A stretch of DNA of 35,685 nt from a bacterium (GCA_003645085.1 QNEE01000003.1:1-35685); one strand, 5' to 3'; shown: positions 7,931-15,152, counted from the first letter of the stretch. The notes: generated from the sequence alone by a model not told the origin. Made by a program: numbers and translations.

Positions 7931-9169
7931 TTAGAAACTACCCTTATTGGCAACCTTACCCGCAGTCGAAGCGCTTGCCAGGAATGTCTCTCCGGCACCT
8001 TGTTTCCCCTTGAAATTACGGTTTCCGGTGGAAACCTGGACCTCGCCCGACCCGGTCATCCCTATCTGTCCACTGGCACACCCTCCGCAGGCGGCGTGAC
8101 TTATAACAGCCCCGGCATCGAAAAGTTTCTGGTATATACCCTCTTCTATTGCGAGCCTTAATGTCCGTTTTGTCGCGGGAACAACGCGTAAATTCAATCG
8201 GGGCGCTATTTCGTTTTCTATATTTTCCGCCAGCGCTTTGAGGTCCGATATTCTCCCACCGGTGCAACTTCCTACAAAGACGCTATCGACTCTTCTACTC
8301 TTAAAATCGCTAACAGGATGGATATTATGGGGCTCGAAAGGCGCCGCAACCAGCGGCTCGAGGTTTCCTATATCGATTGTATATTCCGCCTGGTAATGCG
8401 CGTCCGGGTCCGCACTGATAATCCGGTAATCGCCCGAGGTCCACCGGCTAAGCTCTTCTACCAACGAATCTTCGGGCGGGATAATAATGCTAACCAAGCC
8501 CATCTCTGTGGCCATACTCGCTATGGTAATTCTATCATCGAGACCGGCGGCGGACACCCAATCACCATAAAGTTCGACAACATATCCGAGTAATCCGCTG
8601 GCGCCGAATCTTCGGATTATCGCCAAAACGACATCTTTAGCGGAAACGTCTTCCCTGTTGGGCGTTCCTTTAAGGTTCAGTCTGACGACCGGTGGAACCT
8701 CGAACCAGACCCTCCCTGTTTTGAACGCGAACGCGATGTCCCTATCGCCCATACCCTGACCGAAAGCTCCTATAGCGCCCATAATATTGAAATGCGAATC
8801 CGTTCCGACCGCTGTCATACCGGGTTTAATATGACCGTTCTCGATAAGAATATGCGTGCCGATACCGTGCCCAACATCGTAAAGATGCGTTCCCTGTTCG
8901 TGCGCGAAAGTCCTGGCTATGTGCTGATTTTCGGCATAGGGTATAGTATTAGCCGGTGAAACGCAATCGAATGTAAAGTAGGTTTTCTTGGGGTCGTCGA
9001 GCATTTTCGCGCCTCCGTATTCGCGTCGCAGATGCGCAACTACATTCGCTCCGCCGAAATCTCTCGCGCTTCGGATATCGATATCGAGCCATATAGTATC
9101 TCCCACCGAGAATTCCCAGGGAGGTTTTGTATGTTCGGAAAATATTTTTTCTATAATCGTTTTACCCAT
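7931..9169 (-). CDS. leuC: 3-isopropylmalate dehydratase/homoaconitase large subunit (LeuC type)
   Basis: 412 residues, the length of the shorter LeuC2/homoaconitase type rather than the ~466-residue enterobacterial enzyme. Aconitase-family features are clear: GIGTHILIENGHIKPGM, VGTDSHFNIMGAIGAFGQGMGD, and Fe-S ligands in GSCTGGR and ACGGCASGQ. The C-terminus STGNRNFKGKQGAGE matches the family's NRNF(K/E)GR segment. The enzyme isomerises 2-isopropylmalate in leucine synthesis, or a homologous 2-hydroxyacid. It needs a small LeuD subunit, which is not beside it; PrsW follows instead. The N of the usual SCTNGR is Gly here. It is the first gene of the minus operon, with CGGGAG as ribosome binding site. 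The exact substrate (isopropylmalate, homoaconitate or methylmalate type) cannot be settled by eye. Confidence 0.85.
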   Translation of the reverse strand: MGKTIIEKIFSEHTKPPWEFSVGDTIWLDIDIRSARDFGGANVVAHLRREYGGAKMLDDPKKTYFTFDCVSPANTIPYAENQHIARTFAHEQGTHLYDVGHGIGTHILIENGHIKPGMTAVGTDSHFNIMGAIGAFGQGMGDRDIAFAFKTGRVWFEVPPVVRLNLKGTPNREDVSAKDVVLAIIRRFGASGLLGYVVELYGDWVSAAGLDDRITIASMATEMGLVSIIIPPEDSLVEELSRWTSGDYRIISADPDAHYQAEYTIDIGNLEPLVAAPFEPHNIHPVSDFKSRRVDSVFVGSCTGGRISDLKALAENIENEIAPRLNLRVVPATKRTLRLAIEEGIYQKLFDAGAVISHAACGGCASGQIGMTGSGEVQVSTGNRNFKGKQGAGETFLASASTAGKVANKGSF

Positions 9170-9224
9170 TTCGACTCCCGGACATTTTTATGATTGAATT
9201 ACCGATACAAAATAAACTAATAGA

Positions 9225-9372
9225 ACGTCATTGCGAGTTATACGAGCCATAGAAGAAGCAAAAGCGACGAGGCAATCTTGTTGAGTCATTACCAGACAAT
9301 AAAATGATAAAATGAGATTGCCACGCCCAAATAAATTGTGGCTCGACCCGTAACCAGTATGTGCAACGACGT
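9225..9372. repeat. Palindromic intergenic repeat, GTCATTGCGAG family, copy 1
   Basis: This lies in the 522-nt gap between leuC and the lipoprotein gene. The ends ACGTCATTGC (9225) and GCAACGACGT (9363) pair with one mismatch. Nested pairs follow: CGAGCCA (9243) with TGGCTCG (9339), and GGCAATCT (9271) with AGATTGCC (9315). It shares GTCATTGCGAG and ACCAGACAATAA with the copy at 18229. No gene is visible in the rest of the gap; the 69-aa ORF at 9188-9397 (-) is a by-product of the repeat. Confidence 0.7.
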
Positions 9373-9640
9373 AATTATCTAATTTCGCAGAACCCATATT
9401 CGGTTAAAAATAAGGAGAACCTTCTTTTTTTGCAAGAGGAGAATAATCGAGGAGTGTCGGGTAATGGGACAAGGTATTTAGTATGCGACCAAAGGGGGTT
9501 CGTGAGGCCTCAAATTTAAACGCAATTCTGTTACCCGCTTTAAAACCGTGGACTTATTCCCTTCACCCGTCTGGAAAAGGTTACGAAGGCCTGATGAAGG
9601 ATAATATAATTTTTCGAGAAACTTATCATCCATTATTCGC

Positions 9641-9669
9641 TTGACAATACATTGATAAATAATTATTCT
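9641..9669 (+). promoter_or_regulatory. Sigma-70-type promoter for the lipoprotein gene
   Basis: TTGACA (9641-9646), a 17-bp spacer and TATTCT (9664-9669). Transcription would begin near 9676. AAGGGGG at 9681 then serves as ribosome binding site for the ATG at 9692. Confidence 0.65.
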
Positions 9670-9691
9670 ATTACTAAATTAAGGGGGCCTA

Positions 9692-10507
9692 ATGAGAAAA
9701 TTCATTATTCTCGCTATTTTAACGATGCTTGTCGGGGCGATTGTTATCGGTATCGCCTGCACTAATAGCACAGATATTCCGGTCGAACCTCAAAATCCGG
9801 ATGTACCTCCGGTATCGAGTATGAGAATATGTATGACCACCTTTCCGAGTATGGAACGTGCGCGTGTAGCCGAGCATTGCGAGCATTTCGAGGCGGCATT
9901 CGTAATCGTAACCGTATGGGTAACTATAACGGAAGCTGCGTTTCTTATACCGCGGCTTGTCTTCGCTTTAGCGCTAACACAGACACCGGAATATGAAGGA
10001 GATTCTACGTGGTGCTGGACGCTCGGCGTCGATACTAACAACGTAAAGCTATACGCTCAACTTCTTCCGACTGACAGTGTCGATTGGGCTATGCACGTTA
10101 CGAATAACGAACTGGACGACTTTTTATGGTATACCGGTCGTTGCGATTTTCACGCCACAGGAGGTTGGTGGGAATTCTACGACCCGAATTTACCAGCCGA
10201 TTCTAATACCGTTATTTTTGCAGATTGGGAGAAGGACACCGACGATACAACCGCGCACTTTACAATTGTTAATGAGAATATTTACGATGTCGACGGTGCC
10301 GGCGATACTCTTAGATATCAGCTTTATGGAACAATCGCCGAGGTGGTTGTCCACGATGTCTGTGGCGCACAGGTGGAACGGTGGACTATTAACTGGGATA
10401 TAAACGACGGTTTCGGTCGAATAATTTATCCCGATTACTCTGAGGGTTGCTGGGACGAGTGGCTGGAATGTATCGATTGCGACAGCCTCTCTTTTCCGAC
10501 CTACTAA
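9692..10507 (+). CDS. Unrecognised lipoprotein
   Basis: 271 residues. The N-terminus MRKFIILAILTMLVGAIVIGIAC is a lipoprotein signal peptide with lipobox GIAC, so the mature protein starts at Cys23. A Pro-rich linker follows (VPVEPQNPDVPPV type). The rest has no domain I can name. It is rich in Trp and Asp (WTINWDINDGFG) and contains several cysteines, including CWDEWLECIDCDS at the C-terminus. The hydrophobic run around residues 70-95 (FVIVTVWVTITEAAFLIP) may be buried beta structure or a helix. It is a single-gene unit with its own promoter and terminator. An envelope location is well supported; function is unknown. Confidence 0.75.
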   Translation: MRKFIILAILTMLVGAIVIGIACTNSTDIPVEPQNPDVPPVSSMRICMTTFPSMERARVAEHCEHFEAAFVIVTVWVTITEAAFLIPRLVFALALTQTPEYEGDSTWCWTLGVDTNNVKLYAQLLPTDSVDWAMHVTNNELDDFLWYTGRCDFHATGGWWEFYDPNLPADSNTVIFADWEKDTDDTTAHFTIVNENIYDVDGAGDTLRYQLYGTIAEVVVHDVCGAQVERWTINWDINDGFGRIIYPDYSEGCWDEWLECIDCDSLSFPTY

Positions 10508-10526
10508 AAACCAAAGTTATTGGATA

Positions 10527-10554
10527 AAAAAGCCCGGCAGAACCCGGGCTTTTT
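10527..10554. terminator. Bidirectional Rho-independent terminator
   Basis: The stem AAAAAGCCCGG / CCGGGCTTTTT has a 6-nt loop. It lies between the convergent lipoprotein gene (+) and the last gene of the lolD operon (-), and serves both. Confidence 0.9.
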
Positions 10555-10571
10555 GTGTTTTGATATAGATG

Positions 10572-10934
10572 TTAATCCCCCTCATCTATCATTTCATCTA
10601 TTTCCTCCATCGGCGAATACCCCACGACATCAGCGTGAGCTTGAAGATGCGCACGCTCGTTTTCCTCGATAAACTTGATGAAACTCTCTTTAAGATTCTG
10701 CCAGAGAGTATCGTCAGGGAAACAACCGATTTCCTCGAGAATTTCTTCTATATGTGCGTAATCCGTTTCTTCGAGGTCGTAGACGATATATAACACCCCT
10801 TTTTCTTCATCGAATTTCGCAGAGATTATACCTTCGGTTTTTGATAAAAATCCCGGCAGTTCGTCGATATCGCATTCTATTCGGGAGAAATCGTGAACGC
10901 TAATCGCGCGCCTCTTTATAGTATCCTCCGACAC
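10572..10934 (-). CDS. Small acidic protein with HMA-like (ferredoxin-fold) N-terminal region
   Basis: 120 residues, no signal peptide. Residues ~15-70 (IECDIDELPGFLSKTEGIISAKFDEEKG and VLYIVYDLEETDYAHIEEILEEIGC) follow the beta-alpha-beta-beta-alpha pattern of heavy-metal-associated domains. The metal-binding CxxC is absent, so metal transfer is not supported. The C-terminal half is acidic and helical, ending in EEIDEMIDEGD. The start is GTG directly after the TAG of the upstream gene, with AGGAGGT inside that gene. It is the last gene of the lolD-mcsA-mcsB-panD operon. The HMA-like reading is an inference from the fold pattern; the function is unknown. Confidence 0.6.
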   Translation of the reverse strand: MSEDTIKRRAISVHDFSRIECDIDELPGFLSKTEGIISAKFDEEKGVLYIVYDLEETDYAHIEEILEEIGCFPDDTLWQNLKESFIKFIEENERAHLQAHADVVGYSPMEEIDEMIDEGD

Positions 10935-11396
10935 CTATTCTACCTCCTTTTCTGGGTTTTCTTCGGGAATAAATTCCTGAATCAATATTGCGAGAATAAC
11001 GGCGTGCCGTGTCGCTCGTGTAGCTGCAGCCTCGAGAGTAGCGGCGAATTCCTTTTCATCTCCTCCTTCTATAGATTTCGCCCAGGCGAGTTTCGCCTCG
11101 CTGTATTCTTTGAGTTGATTTAACGCAAAAGTCGCCATATATGCATCCTCGATGATTGCGGTCTTAATCGGCTCGAGGTCTATCTCCTCTTCTTCGGCAA
11201 CACCCTCGATACTCTCGAATGTGAATTCAACATCGATGCTGTCAAATAATCCATCACAGGCTTCCAGCAGCGGCAAAGCGACTTCGTATATCTCGATTGC
11301 GACGGCTTCCCCCGCCGTGAAAGGTTCTACTTCGATTTCGGCGGCGGGAATTATTGCTGCCAACATTAACGAACATACTACGAATATCTTTATCAT
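10935..11396 (-). CDS. Unrecognised small exported acidic protein
   Basis: 153 residues. MIKIFVVCSLMLAAIIPAAE is a signal peptide with a likely cleavage after PAA, so the protein is periplasmic. The mature part is strongly acidic, predicted helical, and rich in Ala and Glu (EAVAIEIYEVALPLLEACDG; EEEEIDLEPIKTAIIEDAY). The start overlaps the stop of the GlmU-like gene (ATGA) and has AGGAGG just upstream, so translation is coupled. It does not match any family I recognise. Confidence 0.6.
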   Translation of the reverse strand: MIKIFVVCSLMLAAIIPAAEIEVEPFTAGEAVAIEIYEVALPLLEACDGLFDSIDVEFTFESIEGVAEEEEIDLEPIKTAIIEDAYMATFALNQLKEYSEAKLAWAKSIEGGDEKEFAATLEAAATRATRHAVILAILIQEFIPEENPEKEVE

Positions 11397-12172
11397 CGGC
11401 CCTCCTGTAGTTGATATTCCAAAAGTGGTTTTAGATTTTTGGCAACCCTCGCTGCCAGCGCTTTTTCGGCCTGTTTAAGTTGTTCGACCGAATTAATGCC
11501 GAGTATTTCTGCGTTGTCTTCTGCCGCCATTGCAGCTACAATCTTGTTCTCTTTTTTAAGAACTTCTATAACATCGGTCAGGTAGAATTCGCCCTGCATA
11601 TTATCCATATCGACCTTTTCCAGTGCAGGCCACAAATCGTTCGCTTCGAAAATATATGTTCCGCTATTGACCTCGGCGATTGCACGAATTTCCTCGTCTG
11701 CGTCGGCGAACTCGACTATTCGTTCCAGATTTCCCGAGGTGTCTCGGATTATCCGGCCATACTGCGCGGGGTCGTCGAGAACCGCTGTCAGCACTGTAGC
11801 CGATGCAGTTTTATCGATGTGGTGCTTTAACAAAGCTTCGATAGTCTCTGTTCTAAGAAGCGGAGTATCACCACATATTACGATTATCTGACCGCCGAAT
11901 CCCATAAATGGGCCGTGCGCCGAGAGAACGGCGTCCGCGGTCCCGCGCTGCCTTTCCTGAACACAGAATATGACGCGTTCGCCTTTAAGATGAGATATAA
12001 CCTGCTCCATTCTATTGCCGACGACAACGGCTATTTTCGCCGGCTGGAGCTTGCGGACAGTCTCGATAACGTAATCGACCATAGGTCTTCCGGCCAACCT
12101 ATGAAGGACTTTCGCTTTATCGCTCTTCATCCGCTTCCCGGCCCCTGCGGCGAGTATTATTACTCCGAGCAA
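11393..12172 (-). CDS. GlmU-like N-acetylglucosamine-1-phosphate uridylyltransferase domain protein
   Basis: 259 residues. The nucleotidyltransferase signature LAAGAGKRMKSDKAKVLH at the N-terminus, VICGDTPLLR, RGTADAVLSA, GRIIRD and QGEFYLTDVIEVL all follow the pyrophosphorylase domain of GlmU. The protein stops where the left-handed beta-helix acetyltransferase domain of full-length GlmU (~450 aa) would begin; only a short helical tail remains. It would make UDP-GlcNAc from GlcNAc-1-P and UTP, in the cytosol, but not GlcNAc-1-P from GlcN-1-P. The start is TTG preceded by GAGAGGGGAT. It follows panD by 4 nt. A related sugar-1-phosphate substrate is possible. Confidence 0.82.
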   Translation of the reverse strand: MLGVIILAAGAGKRMKSDKAKVLHRLAGRPMVDYVIETVRKLQPAKIAVVVGNRMEQVISHLKGERVIFCVQERQRGTADAVLSAHGPFMGFGGQIIVICGDTPLLRTETIEALLKHHIDKTASATVLTAVLDDPAQYGRIIRDTSGNLERIVEFADADEEIRAIAEVNSGTYIFEANDLWPALEKVDMDNMQGEFYLTDVIEVLKKENKIVAAMAAEDNAEILGINSVEQLKQAEKALAARVAKNLKPLLEYQLQEGR

Positions 12173-12176
12173 AAGG

Positions 12177-12527
12177 TTATCCCCTCTCTACCAGTCGGTT
12201 GTTATCATCGACAAAAACGACCTTCGGCGGGCCGACCTCAGACGTTTCACCGATAGCGTATGATAAAACCATTATTTTGTCTCCGGGCATCCCTTTGCGA
12301 GCGGCAGGGCCGTTAAGCAGTATTTCGCCAGTTTCGGGTGCGCCTTCTATCACGTATGTTTCGAGCCTCTCGCCGTTATTCAAGTTAACTACCTGAACCT
12401 TCTCCCCGGCCTTGATATCTGCGGCTTCCATTAATTCCGGGGGCAAAGTTATACTGCCCTCGTAATCGAGTTCCAACCCTGTTATCGTAGCATTCGATAT
12501 CTTTGTTCTACACCATATTCTAAACAT
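12177..12527 (-). CDS. panD: Aspartate 1-decarboxylase
   Basis: 116 residues, slightly shorter than the ~126 of E. coli. The self-cleavage site is visible as YEGSITL near residues 23-29, in which Gly-Ser is cleaved to make the pyruvoyl group. NGPAARKGMPGDKIMVLSY is another family hallmark, with the Gly/Ala-rich turn and GD. The enzyme makes beta-alanine from aspartate for pantothenate and coenzyme A, which connects it to the coaBC gene about 4 kb away. ACGGAGGTG ahead of the ATG is a strong ribosome binding site located at the end of the mcsB-like gene. Confidence 0.93.
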   Translation of the reverse strand: MFRIWCRTKISNATITGLELDYEGSITLPPELMEAADIKAGEKVQVVNLNNGERLETYVIEGAPETGEILLNGPAARKGMPGDKIMVLSYAIGETSEVGPPKVVFVDDNNRLVERG

Positions 12528-12528
12528 T

Positions 12529-13578
12529 CTACACCTCCGTATTCAAATATTCTCTGAAAAGGTCAGCCCTATGAGTATCCATAATAACCCGGTTACCTTC
12601 TCCTGTAATCACCTTCAGATGTGCCGGTTGTCCCACTACAAAAAGCTCCGTAGCGGACATAACATCTATAGTGTCGTTCAGGATGCCTTCGGCGGCACCC
12701 AATCTAAGGGCGTTGGCAAGCGCATAGCCCTCCTGGCAGGCTATCATCCGGGCGTGAGTAAGAACCCCTATTCCTCTTAATATCCTATCCTCTATCTGAT
12801 AACGAGCCTGCGTCATAAGTGAATCCCGTGCTTCGTATTCTTTCTCTATCAGTCCTTCTATCATATTTTGCGCCGATGTAAGTATCTCTTCCTCGTCGAT
12901 TCCAAGGGTATGCGCGGTCTGTATCACAAAGAGATGCCCATCGGAACTCATTGCTTCGTCGGCAACAGACCTTAAAACGGACCCGGTTTTTAATAGGCTC
13001 TCCCTCAGATTTCTAAAGCCGTTAGAGAAAATCACTCCCGGTATATGCACCAGGAACCTGAGCATCAAGCCGGTTCCGCATTCTGCGGGTTTCGCCGTAA
13101 GGAAACCGTAACGGTCGGAATAGGCGAAAGGTAAACATTGCTGGAGTTCCTCCTCGATATTTCGGGCATTGCGATACGCTGTTTCTATGTTACTACCGGC
13201 AATTGCGAAACGGAAACGGAGGTAATCGGTGGTATTCAGACAAAGCCAGCTTGCCTCGTTTTCGGTTAAAAACAACCCGGTTCCGCGAGAGCGTTTCAAT
13301 AACTCCGACGGTGCGCTCATCCGCTCCGTCAAGTATTTACGTTCAGCGCCGTCTAAAGCGTCGGTTTCCCAGAAACGGTAGTCGGAAAAAAGCTCTCCGG
13401 TTGCATCGACAAACTGGCGGCGTGTTTTCTTAAGGTCGTCGACCTTGAGTCTGTCTGGAAACGGACTCCCGACCAGATTGCGGATATACAAGGCCTCGGA
13501 GGCAATAACGACCTCGAAATTATCTCCGCCCGTTGAAATCCAGTCGGGCAATCTCGGTGGATAGTTTTTTTCTATCAA
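12529..13578 (-). CDS. McsB-like protein-arginine kinase homologue, probably catalytically inactive
   Basis: 349 residues, the length of McsB, aligned end to end with the phosphagen-kinase fold. It keeps structural landmarks such as FLTAKPAECGTGL, PFAYSDRYGFLT, IEDRILRGIGVLTHARMI and VHIPGV. Key catalytic positions differ from B. subtilis McsB. SSRIRLARN reads ASEALYIRN, losing ATP-binding arginines. NEEDHIR reads NTTDYLR, losing the catalytic Glu. SCPTN reads AKPAE, losing the Cys. GTGLR reads GTGLM. The C-terminal phosphoarginine-sensing RDxxRA-like segment is also degenerate. It follows the McsA gene with a TTGA overlap (TTG start, GAAGGA upstream). In Firmicutes McsA/McsB tag proteins for ClpCP. 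Here a regulatory or scaffold role is inferred. Residue matching was done by eye from memory of McsB. Confidence 0.85.
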   Translation of the reverse strand: MIEKNYPPRLPDWISTGGDNFEVVIASEALYIRNLVGSPFPDRLKVDDLKKTRRQFVDATGELFSDYRFWETDALDGAERKYLTERMSAPSELLKRSRGTGLFLTENEASWLCLNTTDYLRFRFAIAGSNIETAYRNARNIEEELQQCLPFAYSDRYGFLTAKPAECGTGLMLRFLVHIPGVIFSNGFRNLRESLLKTGSVLRSVADEAMSSDGHLFVIQTAHTLGIDEEEILTSAQNMIEGLIEKEYEARDSLMTQARYQIEDRILRGIGVLTHARMIACQEGYALANALRLGAAEGILNDTIDVMSATELFVVGQPAHLKVITGEGNRVIMDTHRADLFREYLNTEV

Positions 13579-14042
13579 TTATTATCCTTCTCGATTCGCC
13601 TAATCTCGTCGCGCAGCTCGGCCGCTTTCTCGAAATCCTCCGCTTCGACCGCTCCGAACAATTTCCACTTAAGTTGCGCTATATCGAACTCGCGCTCCTT
13701 ACCGGGGCCTCTTCCGCGATGAAAACTGGTTGAATGAAGCCCTTTGAGTATGTCGGCTAGTTGCTTATCGAACGCCGAATAACACACCGGGCAACCAAGA
13801 AGTCCCGTTTTAAGAAACTGCGAGAAGCCGAGTCTACATTCCGGACAAACCGGGTTAGCCTTTTCGAACCCCAATTCCAGAAGTTTACGTGTCTTTTTTC
13901 GGCTCATCCGGGATTGTTCTTTGAAACCAGCTGTCCGTGCGCATTCCACACAAAGATATCTGACCACTCTTTCTCCGTCGACCATAATAACGCAGCGCAC
14001 TTCTGCAGGGTTTTTCTTACATGCCTGACACTTCTTTTCCAT
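13575..14042 (-). CDS. mcsA: McsA-like zinc-binding, UVR-motif protein
   Basis: 155 residues from the ATG at 14042, chosen over the listed TTG at 14063 because AGGGAGA lies six bases upstream and the family begins MxKxCxxC. Four CxxC pairs are visible: CQAC, CVEC, CPEC and CPVC, likely binding two zinc ions. The C-terminal ~40 residues (KWKLFGAVEAEDFEKAAELR) form a UvrB/UvrC-type UVR motif. In Bacillus McsA activates the arginine kinase McsB and modulates CtsR and ClpC. Its partner gene is adjacent here, but ctsR and clpC are not in the window. All cysteine pairs look intact, in contrast with the altered McsB. Confidence 0.9.
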   Translation of the reverse strand: MEKKCQACKKNPAEVRCVIMVDGERVVRYLCVECARTAGFKEQSRMSRKKTRKLLELGFEKANPVCPECRLGFSQFLKTGLLGCPVCYSAFDKQLADILKGLHSTSFHRGRGPGKEREFDIAQLKWKLFGAVEAEDFEKAAELRDEIRRIEKDNN

Positions 14043-14069
14043 AGTTCTCCCTAATATCTGCAAATCGAG

Positions 14070-14753
14070 TTAACCGCCGGTGATATCCTTTATCCCGCCG
14101 CTTTCGAGTAGGAAAACCCTATCCGCTTTCGATGCGAGTTTTCGATTGTGCGTCGCGAGAACGACCGCCAGCCCGTTTTCTTTCGCGAGAGAAAACAGAA
14201 GTTCCGTAAGGTGTTCCGCGCTTTTCATATCCAGATTGCCTGTCGGTTCGTCGGCGAGCAGAACCGACGGGTTACATATTAGCGCACGAGCGAGAGCCAC
14301 TCTTTGTTGCTCCCCTCCGGACAGGGTATTCGGTAAATGGTCCGAACGGTCGATAAGATTCACTTTCGAAAGAAGTTCCTCAGCCTGAACCAAAGCCTTA
14401 CTTTCCGGTATTCCCGCAAGTCTGGCCGGAATAGCGACATTCTCGAGCGCGCTGAATTCGGGGAGCAAATGATGAAATTGAAAAACAAAACCAATCTCGC
14501 TACCACGCAATTTTGCACGCTGCGATTCAGTAAGCATCGACGTCTCCCTGCCGTCGAATAACACATTTCCTTTGTTTGGTGTATCCAGAAGGCCCAGAAG
14601 GTGAAGCAATGTCGATTTCCCGACCCCCGATTCTCCTGTAACAGCTACAATTTGGCCTCGCCCAACAGATATCGAAACACCATCCAGAACCGAAAGCCAG
14701 CGGCTTTCTCCTTCAGGATACCCCTTTTTGATATTTACAGCTTCCAGTATCAA
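14070..14753 (-). CDS. lolD: LolD-type ABC transporter ATP-binding protein
   Basis: 227 residues. Walker A is GESGVGKST, the Q-loop segment is FQFHHLLPEFSALENV (a hallmark of LolD), the signature is LSGGEQQRVALARAL, Walker B is LLADEPTGNLD, and the H-loop is ATHNRKLA. The protein powers release of lipoproteins from the inner membrane for delivery to the outer membrane. Its LolC/LolE partners are not adjacent. The start is TTG without a Shine-Dalgarno, 8 nt downstream of a TATAAT box, implying a leaderless message. The family alignment (MILEAVNIKKGY) supports this start. A MacB-type role is possible but the FQFHHLLPEF motif favours Lol. Confidence 0.88.
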   Translation of the reverse strand: MILEAVNIKKGYPEGESRWLSVLDGVSISVGRGQIVAVTGESGVGKSTLLHLLGLLDTPNKGNVLFDGRETSMLTESQRAKLRGSEIGFVFQFHHLLPEFSALENVAIPARLAGIPESKALVQAEELLSKVNLIDRSDHLPNTLSGGEQQRVALARALICNPSVLLADEPTGNLDMKSAEHLTELLFSLAKENGLAVVLATHNRKLASKADRVFLLESGGIKDITGG

Positions 14754-14761
14754 ATCTTATA

Positions 14762-14790
14762 ATTATATAGAATTAAAATCCGTTTGGCAA
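14762..14790 (-). promoter_or_regulatory. Promoter of the lolD-mcsA-mcsB-panD operon
   Basis: On the minus strand TTGCCA (14785-14790), a 17-bp spacer and TATAAT (14762-14767). The predicted transcription start lies at or one base before the TTG start of lolD, so the mRNA would be leaderless. Confidence 0.7.
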
Positions 14791-14922
14791 GAATCAAATT
14801 GAAAAGAATATCTTCGAAAAAATAGTCCCATAAAGAATTATTTTAAAACACCGTATTCCGCGGATTCAATCGAAGCAACAGAAATTTCCGAAATGCCCGA
14901 CCTTTACGGTCTCCCTACGTAT

Positions 14923-15043
14923 TCTCTCACGTCGCTGGCGCGAGGGTGGTCTTCGGGATATTTGTGGGGAATCCGTGCTTCCGATATATAGTTTCAATAG
15001 ACCTTGTGAGGAACTCGCACGGAGCGTGCCAGCGACCGAGAGA
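14923..15043. repeat. Structured 100-bp intergenic element with pairing flanks, copy 1
   Basis: The core is 14934-15033 and is a near-identical inverted copy of 33468-33567 (4 differences seen over 100 bp). It starts GCTGGC and ends GCCAGC. The full stem reads TCTCTC - AC - GTCGCTGGCGCGAG on the left, pairing with CTCGC - ACGGAGCGT - GCCAGCGAC - C - GAGAGA on the right. The bulged ACGGAGCGT can form its own small hairpin. The rest of this ~400-nt gap holds the lolD promoter and no gene; the 86-aa ORF at 14866-15126 (-) runs through the repeat. Confidence 0.75.
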
Positions 15044-15152
15044 CCTAAAAAAACCCATAGCAAATAGCTTGTGACTGAAGGAAATCCCAAGATAATCGAA
15101 TGGAGCGAGGATACCGGTTGGAACAACTGGGCATTCGTAACTGCTACCGCGA

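Noticed and set aside
9188-9397. 69-aa ORF on the - strand in the leuC upstream gap
   Set aside because: It spans the palindromic repeat and overlaps the leuC start region; no ribosome site or protein-like composition.
14866-15126. 86-aa ORF on the - strand
   Set aside because: It is the translation of the palindromic 100-bp element and its flanks; the inverted copy at 33468 has no matching full-length ORF.
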